Origin: Thalassotalea marina
GTDB taxonomy: Bacteria > Pseudomonadota > Gammaproteobacteria > Enterobacterales > Alteromonadaceae
Reading direction: 5' to 3'
NCBI RefSeq assembly: GCF_014656435.1
Contig: NZ_BNCK01000001.1
Span: 668,631 to 732,630 of the forward strand
Length of the DNA: 64,000 bases
Shown: positions 52,070 through 60,548 of the stretch, piece by piece
Numbering within the stretch: the stretch's first letter is position 1
How the letters are laid out: each line of letters opens with the position of its first letter
Notes under the pieces: generated by a model
What the model was told of the DNA's origin: nothing
The model's database searches: none
The model's input: only the letters and a program-made list of their open reading frames with translations
Position numbers and translations under genes: made by a program

Positions 52070-53035
52070 ATGACACAGTTCCATCAATTCAATATTGAAG
52101 AGGCAAAAGAGTTAGGCGTTGAAGCTGCGGCTATTTTGTTTCAGTTTCGATCAATATTGGATGTATATAAAAAGTTAGACACCAACTTTATTGAAGACAA
52201 ATATTGGATTGAGCTGTCAACCACCAGCCTTGAAGAGCTGTTTCCTTATATTGAAAAGGGAAAACTGAAAAGGTTGCTGTATCGATTAGTGGAAAAAGGT
52301 TTTGTGCAAAAGAAAGAATTTTCTTCGCAAAAATCTAAAAACTCTGTTTGGTACTCAATGCCTGAAATCGGCAAAGTTAGTGTTTTACCGCACACTAATC
52401 AAACAGAATCTGATGTACCGATTATCGATATGAGCCAAGCGAGGCAACAGGCACAACCTGCGGCGAAAAAACAGTTTTGCTGGGAAGATATTTTGCCTGC
52501 TGCTATTGAACAAGAAGTGGCAAGCCTTATTGCTTCCAATGGTTATGATCGTGATTTCTACATGGATATTTGGCAAACCTTCGCGGCCAAAATGGACTCA
52601 GACGGCGAACGTGTACCCACCATGGATATCGCGCGTAAACGTTTTAAGGCCTATGCTCGCAAAGTGATGATTGGTTTTAAACAAGGAAACTATCGATACA
52701 ACCAAACGGTTCAGCGCAAAGAGCAAGAACGTAAGAAACTGGTGGAAAAATGGCTTTCGCTCAAAGGTAAGCCAGACATGCAGCTGGTTAATAATGTGAA
52801 CACTTCGACCTTGCGTACTCCGATAGTGCAAGTGTGGGATTCTTTTATCAACAAAGCATTTGAACAAGAGATCCCATTAAAGCATTATTCTCAAGTGGAA
52901 ATCGGTTTTAATAGTTATTTAAATACTTGGATTTCCAATGAAAACAAAGCTTACTTTACCGGCGGAAGCACAGCCAAACCTCAAGTGAACTTTGACGACA
53001 CCAGTTGGGCTGATGGTTTAGATTTAGAGGGTTAA
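52070..53035 (+). CDS. Replication initiator-like winged-helix protein (phage O/DnaT type)
   Basis: Protein of 322 residues. The N-terminal ~100 residues form a winged-helix-like region (E-A-A-A-I-L-F-Q-F ... L-K-R-L-L-Y-R-L-V-E-K-G-F-V-Q-K-K) of the type found in phage and plasmid replication initiators. A middle helical domain follows with F-A-A-K-M-D-S-D-G-E-R-V-P-T-M-D and a basic linker. Start at 52070 preferred over the TTG at 52022. A lambda-P-like protein follows 3 bases after the stop, as in the lambda O-P pair. Origin recognition or primosome loading is inference. Confidence 0.55.
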   Translation: MTQFHQFNIEEAKELGVEAAAILFQFRSILDVYKKLDTNFIEDKYWIELSTTSLEELFPYIEKGKLKRLLYRLVEKGFVQKKEFSSQKSKNSVWYSMPEIGKVSVLPHTNQTESDVPIIDMSQARQQAQPAAKKQFCWEDILPAAIEQEVASLIASNGYDRDFYMDIWQTFAAKMDSDGERVPTMDIARKRFKAYARKVMIGFKQGNYRYNQTVQRKEQERKKLVEKWLSLKGKPDMQLVNNVNTSTLRTPIVQVWDSFINKAFEQEIPLKHYSQVEIGFNSYLNTWISNENKAYFTGGSTAKPQVNFDDTSWADGLDLEG

Positions 53036-53038
53036 TAC

Positions 53039-53506
53039 ATGAAAAGTTTACGTGAATTATCGTCTAATGTTCAGGCGCAAGTAGGACAACACCCAACACA
53101 GCAAAACAAAGCTGTGGTGACTGAGCAAGTGGTTAATTTGGTGAATAACATCACTAAGCGCTTTGAAGGTATTTACCAATACACAGGTAATCGCAGCCAA
53201 GAAAAAACCAATTTGTACAAAGCTGAATTAACCCGAGCCTTATTTTTAGTGCGCGACAAAATTGATGAGCAAAAAATTAATAACGCCATAAAGTACTTTT
53301 CACTGCATGGTGGTGCGTTTGCTCCTAGCATCCCTGAATTTATCCAAGTGGTACTAGGCGAAAAAGAAGAATTACAAAAAGTACCAGAGCATAAATGGTT
53401 TGATTCAAGTAAAGCCTTACCCGCCCATACCCCTGAACAGTATCAACAAATGGGTAAACAGGGCGTTGAGCAAGTGAAACAACTGCTGAAAAAAAGAAGC
53501 TTATAG
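53039..53506 (+). CDS. Lambda P-like helicase loader
   Basis: Protein of 155 residues. From about residue 27 it parallels the N-terminal region of phage lambda P: V-V-N-L-V-N-N-I, then an F-E-G-I region, an N-L-Y-K-A-E-L-T-R-A-L segment corresponding to the R-R-Q-W-V-L-A-F of lambda P, and G-G-A-F-A-P-S-I-P-E-F-I, which fits N-R-P-F-L-P-S-P-G-Q-F of lambda P. The C-terminal DnaB-interacting part of lambda P is shorter here. Lambda P loads DnaB helicase; the same role is inferred. It is coupled to the preceding gene. Confidence 0.6.
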   Translation: MKSLRELSSNVQAQVGQHPTQQNKAVVTEQVVNLVNNITKRFEGIYQYTGNRSQEKTNLYKAELTRALFLVRDKIDEQKINNAIKYFSLHGGAFAPSIPEFIQVVLGEKEELQKVPEHKWFDSSKALPAHTPEQYQQMGKQGVEQVKQLLKKRSL

Positions 53507-53536
53507 TCATTATAAATTACGGCGTTTGGAGGATAA

Positions 53537-53749
53537 ATGAAGTTCATCACGACCTATAAATTAAGCATCGCTTTGTTGATCATAAGCTTAATATGTTTGG
53601 TGAGTTATCAACTGCAAGGCTCTTATATTGATGAAAATGGCATGCTTGTTGAGCCATTTGCCCTTATCCCTCTATTTTGGTTATGCCTAGTGTTAGCTGC
53701 GGTCAGTGGTCTAGTGACCTTCTTTAAAGAGTTTATTAAAAACACTTAA
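53537..53749 (+). CDS. DUF3955-like small membrane protein
   Basis: Product of 70 residues with two transmembrane helices (about 8-24 and 44-64) joined by the loop G-S-Y-I-D-E-N-G-M-L-V-E-P-F-A-L-I-P. That loop resembles the conserved D-x-x-G-x-L-x-E-P-F-x-L-I-P of DUF3955. A ribosome-binding GGAGG lies 6 bases before the ATG. Function unknown. Confidence 0.7.
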   Translation: MKFITTYKLSIALLIISLICLVSYQLQGSYIDENGMLVEPFALIPLFWLCLVLAAVSGLVTFFKEFIKNT

Positions 53750-53811
53750 CAAAGTTTCAATATTCTTATTAACACGGCTAAATCGTTGGGGTGATGAACA
53801 AAGGAATAGCA

Positions 53812-53916
53812 ATGAGTTGTGATAACATGATGTTGACAAATAAGGGTAAAGTGTTGGATGTTACTAGACCTTCACGGATGTTAATCTTGCGTCATTTAAT
53901 GTCTAGAGCTGATTAA
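53812..53916 (+). CDS. Possible 34-residue peptide (uncertain)
   Basis: Short open frame with AAAGGA seven bases before its ATG. The basic, Met-rich sequence ends T-R-P-S-R-M-L-I-L-R-H-L-M-S-R-A-D. It has no homology I can recall, and short frames with such a site occur by chance, so this is only a candidate. It fills the gap between the DUF3955-like and secreted protein genes. Confidence 0.2.
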   Translation: MSCDNMMLTNKGKVLDVTRPSRMLILRHLMSRAD

Positions 53917-53936
53917 AACAAAATAGGGATGTTATT

Positions 53937-54407
53937 ATGAAAAGTGCAATGAAGCTTTTACTGATGTTAATGTTGTTTAATTCTGTTTCATCAATTGCAC
54001 AGTCATTTGATTGGCTTAAACCCATCAAGCATGAAAATGCGACCGCCTATATTGCTAAAGATGGTCATTGGCTTATCGATACAAGCTCAATTCAATTATT
54101 ACCTAATAAGTCAGGTAAATTCAGTGAATATATTAAGCGCGTGAGGAAAGCTCCTACTGCGCAGATGGCGGCGAAAGTAGTCCTTCAACAAATTGCCGAT
54201 ACAAGCAAAAACAGCACAACAGGTTATATTAGCGTTAATGACGAACTTAACTTTTATTATACACCTATTGTTGAAGCTAAATCCCCAGCGGCAACGCATA
54301 TGCCCACGACAAGTCTTTTACTTCGACATTACCGCAAGGATATTAAACAGGTAATGGAAATAGTGCTTGCAGAAGTAAATGCTATAAAAAAGGTCGTTGA
54401 TATATAG
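53937..54407 (+). CDS. Secreted protein of unknown function
   Basis: Product of 156 residues with a clear signal peptide (M-K-S-A-M-K-L-L-L-M-L-M-L-F-N-S-V-S-S-I-A-Q, cleavage near 22). The mature part is basic, with no recognisable domain and no cysteine. AGGGATG lies before the start. It is followed by a bidirectional terminator shared with the tmRNA gene. Confidence 0.6.
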   Translation: MKSAMKLLLMLMLFNSVSSIAQSFDWLKPIKHENATAYIAKDGHWLIDTSSIQLLPNKSGKFSEYIKRVRKAPTAQMAAKVVLQQIADTSKNSTTGYISVNDELNFYYTPIVEAKSPAATHMPTTSLLLRHYRKDIKQVMEIVLAEVNAIKKVVDI

Positions 54408-54442
54408 TAGTGTTATCAATTAAGGGTAAATTTCAGACACAA

Positions 54443-54466
54443 AAAAGACGCTTTAAAGCGTCTTTT
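54443..54466. terminator. Bidirectional terminator, secreted protein gene and ssrA
   Basis: Perfect 12-bp stem AAAAGACGCTTT/AAAGCGTCTTTT with minimal loop. T-runs follow on both strands, so it ends the tmRNA transcript from the right and the secreted protein transcript from the left. Confidence 0.88.
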
Positions 54467-54479
54467 CTATTTTGGAATT

Positions 54480-54830
54480 TGGTGGAGCGGGGGGGAGTTG
54501 AACCCCCGTCCGAAAAACCTACATCCTCGGTACTACATGCTTAGTCGATCTTTTGTTTAACCAGTTAGACGCCGAACGACAGGCTTCTTTCTGGTGAGTC
54601 TGATACTGTTTTGCGGTTCACCCTCAGACAAGGTTCCCTCGCTAACCTTTATAGTATGACCATCGCTCCACAAGTCTAAAGGTAAAACTTCGTGGGGATG
54701 GCTAGCATTAAGCTGCTAGTGCGAACGTTTCGTCGTTTGCAACTATAGTTTTGCGGCTTTTTACCAGGCCAACCGCCCCTGGGCATGCACCTTGGGTTTC
54801 GCGAATCCCGTCGAATCCTAAATCCGCCCC
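54480..54830 (-). ncRNA. ssrA: Transfer-messenger RNA (tmRNA)
   Basis: Read on the minus strand, the 5' end GGGGCGGATTTAGGATTCGA and the 3' end with GTTCAACTCCCCCCCGCTCC plus encoded CCA form the tRNA-like acceptor and T-arm. The internal frame (54708-54740) encodes the proteolysis tag A-N-D-E-T-F-A-L-A-A followed by TAA. tmRNA frees stalled ribosomes together with SmpB, whose gene lies 90 bases upstream on the same strand. The length of 351 nt is typical. Confidence 0.96.
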
Positions 54831-54918
54831 AAAGTTGTTGAGATAAATCTCAAGTACGCATTTTACTGCGATTTACTTAAATAAACAACGTGGTATTTTT
54901 TAACCAATTGATTGTGCG

Positions 54919-55407
54919 TTATTTATTCAGATTTTTGTTTTTCATCAAACGGCCTTTGTCAATTTGCCATTCGCGATCTTTAATATCTGCACGCTTATCG
55001 TGAGTCTTTTTACCTTTACCGAGGTAAAATTCTAGTTTTACCCAACATTGTTTCCAATACATTGCCGTGGCAATTAATGAAAAACCGTCACGTTCTACTG
55101 AGCCGATAAGTCGATCGAGTTCTCGTCTATTAAGTAATAACTTTCTAGAACGCACTGGATCGCATACAACGTGAGTAGACGCTGCATTTAGTGGTAGTAT
55201 TTCTGAACCTACCAAGTAAGCTTCACCATCTTTAAGCATGACATAACAATCTGAAATGTTCACTTTGCCACTCCGAATACTTTTGATCTCCCAACCTTGA
55301 AGGCTCATTCCCGCTTCAAATTTGTCAGATAAAGTATAGTTGTGGCGTGCTTTTTTATTTAGCGCAATGGTGTTGCTATTTGATTGTTTTGATTTTTTCT
55401 TTCCCAT
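54919..55407 (-). CDS. smpB: SsrA-binding protein
   Basis: Small basic RNA-binding protein of 162 residues that binds tmRNA and is required for trans-translation. Family blocks are visible: N-K-K-A-R-H-N-Y near the N-terminus, [11 protein letters not shown], and K-G-K-K-T-H-D-K-R near the end, with a basic tail. The ATG at 55407 gives the usual length; longer upstream starts are possible but would add non-conserved residues that overlap ratA. ssrA follows on the same strand. Confidence 0.95.
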   Translation of the reverse strand: MGKKKSKQSNSNTIALNKKARHNYTLSDKFEAGMSLQGWEIKSIRSGKVNISDCYVMLKDGEAYLVGSEILPLNAASTHVVCDPVRSRKLLLNRRELDRLIGSVERDGFSLIATAMYWKQCWVKLEFYLGKGKKTHDKRADIKDREWQIDKGRLMKNKNLNK

Positions 55408-55516
55408 AACGGTGCTCATTATACGCAGAGTTGCAATGATTGAAATCGATTTTTTAACAATAATGTCTTTTGCCCAAGCCTTTGATATTATATGGGGCTG
55501 ATGAGTAGGGGGTTCA

Positions 55517-55951
55517 ATGCCAAGTATTAGTCGTAATGCATTAGTCATGTTTAATGCAGAGCAAATGTTTCAGTTAATTAACGATATACTCGCTTATCCC
55601 GAGTTTTTACCCGATTGTGGTGATAGCAAAATTATTTCCAGTGATAATAATAAAGTTACCGCTTCGTTATTAGTGTCAAAAGGCGGATTAAAAAAGTGGT
55701 TTACCACAGAAAACACGCTAGTGACTAATCAAGAAGTAAATATGTCATTAATCGATGGCCCGTTTAAATATTTAACGGGTAAGTGGCTACTTACACCGTT
55801 ATCTGACGAGGCGTGTAAAGTTAGTTTGCAATTAGATTATGAGTTTTCAAGTAAAGTATTTGATTTAGCGTTTGGTCGAGTTTTTAATGGTATCGCCAAT
55901 AATATGGTGCAGGCATTTACTCAACGTGCAAAACAAGTTTATGGAGCATAA
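55517..55951 (+). CDS. ratA: RatA family protein (START-like, toxin or coenzyme Q-binding)
   Basis: Protein of 144 residues with the polyketide cyclase/START-like fold: S-R-N-A-L-V, the Y-P-E-F-L-P-D-C-G block, and the C-terminal [16 protein letters not shown]. In E. coli RatA was described as a toxin that blocks ribosome subunit association; homologues in other organisms act as coenzyme Q-binding proteins, so the role is debated. Divergent from smpB, and followed three bases later by ratB, as in most gammaproteobacteria. Confidence 0.93.
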   Translation: MPSISRNALVMFNAEQMFQLINDILAYPEFLPDCGDSKIISSDNNKVTASLLVSKGGLKKWFTTENTLVTNQEVNMSLIDGPFKYLTGKWLLTPLSDEACKVSLQLDYEFSSKVFDLAFGRVFNGIANNMVQAFTQRAKQVYGA

Positions 55952-55954
55952 CCA

Positions 55955-56332
55955 TTGGATAACAACGTGCAAGAGTTAGAACAACACTCTGATATTCAAG
56001 TAGAAGTGGTTTATGGCACACCTACTCGCCAAGAGCTGTTATCACTTAGCGTACCTCAAGGCTCTACGGTGGAGCAAACTATTGAACTTTCAGGTATGTT
56101 AACGGTATTTAAAGAAATTGATTTAAAAGAAAATAAAGTAGGTATCTGGAATAGAGCCGCTAAATTGAACGATATTGTACAAGACATGGATCGTATTGAA
56201 ATTTATCGTCCTTTAATTGCCGATCCAAAAGAAGTCAGAAAACGCCGGGCTGACAAAGCCAAAGAAGAAGGGCGCGCTGATAAAGTGACTGGCGGCAGAG
56301 TTAATCCACTACGCGGTGATACAAAATCTTAA
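55955..56332 (+). CDS. ratB: RatB (RnfH family ubiquitin-like protein)
   Basis: Protein of 125 residues with a beta-grasp fold: V-E-V-V-Y-G-T-P, P-Q-G-S-T-V-E-Q-T-I, V-G-I-W-N-R-A-A-K-L and D-R-I-E-I-Y-R-P-L. The C-terminal tail is basic and rich in Arg, Lys and Gly (K-R-R-A-D-K-A). The start is a TTG at 55955, GGAG lying 10 bases upstream. Its function is unknown; it accompanies ratA and is followed by a bidirectional terminator. Confidence 0.92.
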   Translation: MDNNVQELEQHSDIQVEVVYGTPTRQELLSLSVPQGSTVEQTIELSGMLTVFKEIDLKENKVGIWNRAAKLNDIVQDMDRIEIYRPLIADPKEVRKRRADKAKEEGRADKVTGGRVNPLRGDTKS

Positions 56333-56334
56333 AT

Positions 56335-56364
56335 AAAAAAGCAGCTAAAAAGCTGCTTTTTTTT
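56335..56364. terminator. Bidirectional terminator between ratB and bamE
   Basis: Stem AAAAAAGCAGCT/AGCTGCTTTTTT with an AAAA loop (56335-56362) and T-runs on both strands. Confidence 0.88.
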
Positions 56365-56386
56365 AACTGAGTGACCGAAACATAAT

Positions 56387-56737
56387 TTAGTCATTTACGA
56401 TAGGATTATAGAAACTTTCAGGTAATTCAAAATCACCTTCGGCTTTGGTTAGTTTATTTTCTTGAAAGCTTACCACGAAGACTTTTTCTTTGTTAAAGGC
56501 TTCATCTCTACCCGATTTAAAACGGTATACGTAATGCCAAACATCATCATTAAAGGCGTCAGTAACAACAGGTGTTCCTAATACAAACTTTACCTGTTCT
56601 TTGGTCATGCCTATTTGTAGTTTGTCTATGTCTTTTTGCTCTAGAAAGTTCCCTTGTGGGATATCAATACGATATATCCAGCCAGTACAAGCGGACAGGG
56701 TTAAAACTGCAATTAATGGAATAACACGATACAACAT
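56387..56737 (-). CDS. bamE: Outer membrane protein assembly factor BamE
   Basis: Outer-membrane lipoprotein of 116 residues, a component of the BAM complex that inserts beta-barrel proteins. The lipobox L-S-A-C puts the lipidated cysteine at 17. Conserved blocks: Q-G-N-F-L, I-G-M-T-K-E-Q-V-K-F-V-L-G-T-P and W-H-Y-V-Y-R-F. It stands between ratB (convergent) and recN, the usual neighbourhood. Confidence 0.95.
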   Translation of the reverse strand: MLYRVIPLIAVLTLSACTGWIYRIDIPQGNFLEQKDIDKLQIGMTKEQVKFVLGTPVVTDAFNDDVWHYVYRFKSGRDEAFNKEKVFVVSFQENKLTKAEGDFELPESFYNPIVND

Positions 56738-56910
56738 GACTTATATAACTAACCTTTTTTAAAGAGTGAGGATAATAACCAAGCATTTGCTTTTATACAA
56801 AGTTTTTTTAGTAGACTAACACTATTCCTTGCATTTGAAAGTGAAGTGTTAGTCGTTTGTCATTTACTTTACTTGATTATAAAGCGCAATGTAATCACTA
56901 GGACAAGTTA

Positions 56911-58575
56911 TTAGCCGGCCAATAATTCCTGTGCATTGGCTAAACTCGAATCTGTCACTTTATCACCTGCAAGTAATCTAGCGATTTCTTTGACTCTTGC
57001 TTTATCACTTAGTTCCGTCACACTGGTTTCAGTATGTTCGCCATCAGTAATTTTGCTAACAAACAATTGTTGATCACCTTTAGACGCAACTTGAGGTAGG
57101 TGGGTCACACAAATTACTTGGGTATTCTTAGCAAGCTGTTTTAGTTTTGCACCAACTTTGGCGGCAGTTGGACCACTAATACCAACATCGACCTCGTCAA
57201 ATATTAATGAAGGTGTTGTTACTTTATTCGACAAAATCACTTGCATAGCAAGGCTAATTCGTGAAAGTTCACCACCTGAGGCGACTTTACTCATTACTCC
57301 TAGCTCTTGTCCTGGGTTTAAACTGACTTTAAAACAAATATCATCACAACCAAAAGTTGTCATTTTGCTGGCGTAATCTGTAGAAACGTCAATGTTAAAC
57401 TGCCCGTGTTCCATATTAAGTTCACGCATACTTTTAGTGATTGAGGTACTTAATTTTGTAGCAAAGTGGTGTCTCGATTCACTTAATACTTTCGCAGCAT
57501 CTAGATAATTAGTTTTGGCTAACTCTATTTCTTGATGTATGCCTGAAAGTCTAGATTCGTCAGAGTGAAAGTTTTGAATTTGCTGCTGCAAAGACAAATG
57601 GAAATTTGCTAAATCCTCTGGCGCAACTTGATGTTTTTTCGCTAATTGAATTGCGGTTGAGTACCTGTCTTCTATCAACTGGTATTGCTGAGGGTCAAGT
57701 TCAAGTCGCTCGGCATAGGCGCGAAGCTCATGACTAACGTCTTCTGTTTGAATAAGCGCATCATTTAGTTGCTCAACTAGTGGCGCTAAGTTGGTATCAA
57801 CCTCGGCTAATTCAGCGGTTAGGTCAAGTACTGTGCGCAGCGCTCCGGTAATAGTGAACTCATCATTCTCTGATAATAACTCTACAGAGCGTAACGAATT
57901 ATCAAGAATATGTTGGTAGTTACTAAATTTTTTATAGTCAGCTTCGAGCTGATTAAACTCATCTTCTGCTAAGTTAAATTCGTCTAATTCTTTCACTTGA
58001 TAAGCGAGTAGCTGCTGCTCAGCACTTCGCTGTGATTGTGCTTCTTGTAGTTGTTGAAGTTCATGTGACAAGTGTTGAAATTGTTGGTAATGAAATTTAA
58101 CGTCATCTAACAAGTGCTGGTGATTACTGTAATCGTCCAACATAGCACGCTGTGTTGAAGATTTAGTAATAAGCTGATGATCATGTTGCCCGTGAATGTT
58201 AATAAGCAACTGTCCTATTTCTTTTAACTGGGTTAGTGGAACAGGTGTGCCATTAATGTAAGACCTAGATCTGCCTTCAGCAGAGATAATACGGCGCAAT
58301 ATGCAGATATCGTCAGTATTAAAGTCATGCTTTTTTAGCCAACTTTTAGCGAGTTTGTTTTTTTCCACATCAAAACTAGCGGTCAGTTCTGCCTGTTTAT
58401 AGCCTGGACGAACAACATTAGTTGTTGCCCGTTCACCTAAACATAAACCTAAGGCATCAATTGCAATTGATTTACCAGCACCTGTTTCACCTGTGATGGT
58501 GGTCATGCCCAAACGCCAGTCGATATCCAATGATTTTACGATGGCAAAATGTCGAATAGTTAGCTGCAATAACAT
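56911..58575 (-). CDS. recN: DNA repair protein RecN
   Basis: SMC-like ATPase of 554 residues that acts in recombinational repair of double-strand breaks. The N-terminal Walker A is G-E-T-G-A-G-K-S (29-36). A long coiled coil follows between about 160 and 370, and the C-terminal ATPase half has the signature A-S-G-G-E-L-S-R and Walker B L-I-F-D-E-V-D. The length is usual. Two SOS-box-like sites sit 13-44 bases upstream of the start, which fits SOS control of recN in gammaproteobacteria. Confidence 0.96.
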   Translation of the reverse strand: MLLQLTIRHFAIVKSLDIDWRLGMTTITGETGAGKSIAIDALGLCLGERATTNVVRPGYKQAELTASFDVEKNKLAKSWLKKHDFNTDDICILRRIISAEGRSRSYINGTPVPLTQLKEIGQLLINIHGQHDHQLITKSSTQRAMLDDYSNHQHLLDDVKFHYQQFQHLSHELQQLQEAQSQRSAEQQLLAYQVKELDEFNLAEDEFNQLEADYKKFSNYQHILDNSLRSVELLSENDEFTITGALRTVLDLTAELAEVDTNLAPLVEQLNDALIQTEDVSHELRAYAERLELDPQQYQLIEDRYSTAIQLAKKHQVAPEDLANFHLSLQQQIQNFHSDESRLSGIHQEIELAKTNYLDAAKVLSESRHHFATKLSTSITKSMRELNMEHGQFNIDVSTDYASKMTTFGCDDICFKVSLNPGQELGVMSKVASGGELSRISLAMQVILSNKVTTPSLIFDEVDVGISGPTAAKVGAKLKQLAKNTQVICVTHLPQVASKGDQQLFVSKITDGEHTETSVTELSDKARVKEIARLLAGDKVTDSSLANAQELLAG

Positions 58576-58587
58576 GATTAAATAATA

Positions 58588-58619
58588 CTGTTTAAATATA
58601 TAGGTGTTAATTTATACAG
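58588..58619 (-). promoter_or_regulatory. Two adjacent LexA (SOS) box-like sites before recN
   Basis: On the plus strand, CTGTTTAAATATATAG (58588-58603) and GTGTTAATTTATACAG (58604-58619) abut. Each retains one perfect half of CTGT-N8-ACAG and differs by one base in the other half. They lie 13 and 29 bases upstream of the recN start codon, where a repressor would block transcription. Seen directly; LexA binding is inferred from the known consensus and from recN being an SOS gene. Confidence 0.7.
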
Positions 58620-58685
58620 TAATTTGATTTTGTGCAAGCTATCTTTATTAATATTTAAACAGTTAATGTTTAGTAATTGAAAATA

Positions 58686-59570
58686 TTAATAAAGTTTGTT
58701 GCCCCAACTTAGTTTTTGGCGCAGTACGTTAAAATAGCTGTGATCAATTGGATGAATTAACCTCAGTGTATTTTTTGACTTGCGAATAATAACTTCATCA
58801 CCTGGCATAACAGCTAAGATGACATGGCCGTCACAACTAACTTGTAAGTTCTCATAGTTTTCGTTTGCTAAAACCATTTTGATTTCGCTATCACCGTCTA
58901 CCACTATCGGCCTACTGGTTAGTGTGTGAGGAAACATCGGCACTAAAGATAGGGCGTTTAGGTTTGGTGTCATAATCGGTCCACCTGCCGACATAGAATA
59001 AGCGGTTGACCCTGTAGGCGTAGAAACTATCAAACCATCAGAGCGCTGAGAAAACATAAAACTTCCGTCAATGTATACTTCAAACTCAATCATGCTGGCG
59101 ACTTTACCGGCGTGAAGTACCGCTTCATTTACTGCGCTGTTTGAGCTTTTTAGTTTTCCATGACGGTACACTTCAGCTTCAATAATAAAACGCTGTTCAG
59201 AGCGCGATTCACCTTCGAGAATTTTTTCCAAAGGCTCTATTAAGTTGTCTGGAGACAGATCCGTTAAAAACCCCAAATTACCGCGGTTTACCCCAATAAC
59301 ACCAATGTTATAACAAGATAAAACGCGAGCAGCGCCAAGCATATAGCCGTCGCCGCCAACAACTATCGCTAAGTCTGCTTGTTCGCCTATTGCGACTAAT
59401 GAGCGAGATTCAAATTGCCCACCTTCTATTGAGGTGGCGACAGAACTTTCAATCAACACTTGATATCCCCGCTGATTGAGATACTCAAGCAAGGTTTCGA
59501 TAGTTGCTTTTGCTCCTTGGTGTTTTGGTTTACCAATAAGCCCGACGGTTTTATATAACTGTTTTGTCAT
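58686..59570 (-). CDS. nadK: NAD kinase
   Basis: Cytoplasmic enzyme of 294 residues that phosphorylates NAD to NADP using ATP. The catalytic G-G-D-G motif is at 72-75, followed by [19 protein letters not shown] and [15 protein letters not shown]. These define the NadK family. It is encoded opposite grpE, a conserved neighbourhood in gammaproteobacteria. Confidence 0.96.
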   Translation of the reverse strand: MTKQLYKTVGLIGKPKHQGAKATIETLLEYLNQRGYQVLIESSVATSIEGGQFESRSLVAIGEQADLAIVVGGDGYMLGAARVLSCYNIGVIGVNRGNLGFLTDLSPDNLIEPLEKILEGESRSEQRFIIEAEVYRHGKLKSSNSAVNEAVLHAGKVASMIEFEVYIDGSFMFSQRSDGLIVSTPTGSTAYSMSAGGPIMTPNLNALSLVPMFPHTLTSRPIVVDGDSEIKMVLANENYENLQVSCDGHVILAVMPGDEVIIRKSKNTLRLIHPIDHSYFNVLRQKLSWGNKLY

Positions 59571-59660
59571 TAGGTTTAAACATCTCCTTGGAATACCGAA
59601 AGTTTCGCTGTATTTTGCCCCCTTGTAAAGATAACTAATTTAACTTTATTGCACATTTTG

Positions 59661-59688
59661 CTTGAATCAAACGATTCAATCCCCATAA
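59661..59688 (+). promoter_or_regulatory. Sigma-32 (heat-shock) promoter of grpE
   Basis: CTTGAAT (59661-59667), 13 bp, CCCCATAA (59681-59688). This matches the sigma-32 consensus CTTGAAA-N13-CCCCATNT in both boxes except for one base in each, and in exact spacing. It lies about 55 bp before the grpE ATG. Very likely the heat-shock start of the gene. Confidence 0.88.
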
Positions 59689-59743
59689 TTAGCAACATTG
59701 TCTATAGTTACCCCGTTAGAATGAGATATCCTGGAGTTTCTTC

Positions 59744-60364
59744 ATGTCGAACGAAGCAAATCAAAATAAGTCAGCTGAAGAATTAGCTGCAGAAATAATT
59801 AACGAAGCTGAAGCCCAAGTGGAAGAGCAGCATGAACACGCACATGAAGTTATCAGTGCAGAGCAAGAAAAGATTAACGAACTGGAGTTAGCGTTAGCAG
59901 CTGCGCAGGCAACGGTTGCAGATCAAAAAGATTCTGTAATCCGTGCTAAAGCAGAAGTTGATAACGTGCGTCGCCGCAGTGCACAAGACGTAGATAAAGC
60001 GCGTAAGTTTGCTTTAGAAAAGTTTGTTGGTGAGTTGTTGCCTGTTGTTGATAACCTTGAGCGCGCTATCGCAGCATTTGATAAAGAAAATGATGAACAC
60101 AAAGCGATGCTTGAAGGTGTAGAGCTAACATTACAAAGCTTTTTAAGCACACTTGAAAAATTTGATGTTAAAGCGATTGACCCACAAGACCAACCGTTTA
60201 ACCCAGAACATCATCAAGCTATGTCGATGCAAGAAATTGAAGGTGTAGAACCTAATACCGTTATCGCTGTGATGCAAAAAGGTTATGAACTGAACGGCCG
60301 TTTAGTTCGTCCTGCGATGGTGATGGTGTCTAAAGCTAAGCCTGTGGTAGATACTCAAGCTTAA
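59744..60364 (+). CDS. grpE: Nucleotide exchange factor GrpE
   Basis: Co-chaperone of 206 residues that releases ADP from DnaK. A long N-terminal coiled coil (about 20-95, with [10 protein letters not shown]) dimerises. The C-terminal beta-domain has [18 protein letters not shown] and [18 protein letters not shown]. It is preceded by a sigma-32 promoter, has its own terminator, and is followed by dnaK. Confidence 0.96.
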   Translation: MSNEANQNKSAEELAAEIINEAEAQVEEQHEHAHEVISAEQEKINELELALAAAQATVADQKDSVIRAKAEVDNVRRRSAQDVDKARKFALEKFVGELLPVVDNLERAIAAFDKENDEHKAMLEGVELTLQSFLSTLEKFDVKAIDPQDQPFNPEHHQAMSMQEIEGVEPNTVIAVMQKGYELNGRLVRPAMVMVSKAKPVVDTQA

Positions 60365-60390
60365 CTTAAAAGAACACAATTTAACGTGTA

Positions 60391-60416
60391 AAACCGAGCT
60401 TTGTGCTCGGTTTTTT
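60391..60416 (+). terminator. Rho-independent terminator after grpE
   Basis: Stem AAACCGAGC/GCTCGGTTT (60391-60399 with 60405-60413), 5-nt loop, then a T-run. Confidence 0.9.
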
Positions 60417-60468
60417 CATTAATACCCACAAATTTTTTAATATTTTTTTACTTTTTTCATTTTTTACA

Positions 60469-60496
60469 GTTGAAATCGATTTTGCAGCCCCCACTA
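60469..60496 (+). promoter_or_regulatory. Sigma-32 (heat-shock) promoter of dnaK
   Basis: GTTGAAA (60469-60475), 13 bp, CCCCACTA (60489-60496). It fits CTTGAAA-N13-CCCCATNT with the exact spacing and a small number of mismatches, about 50 bp before the dnaK start. Together with the site before grpE it indicates separate heat-shock units. Confidence 0.82.
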
Positions 60497-60548
60497 ATTG
60501 GATCAACAAAGTAATAAATTGTAATGAAAGAATTTGGAGATCCTTAAG

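Noticed and set aside
52070..53506. Integrated prophage
   Set aside because: Only the O/P-like pair is phage-like; no integrase, structural, lysis genes, repressor or attachment repeats were seen around it.
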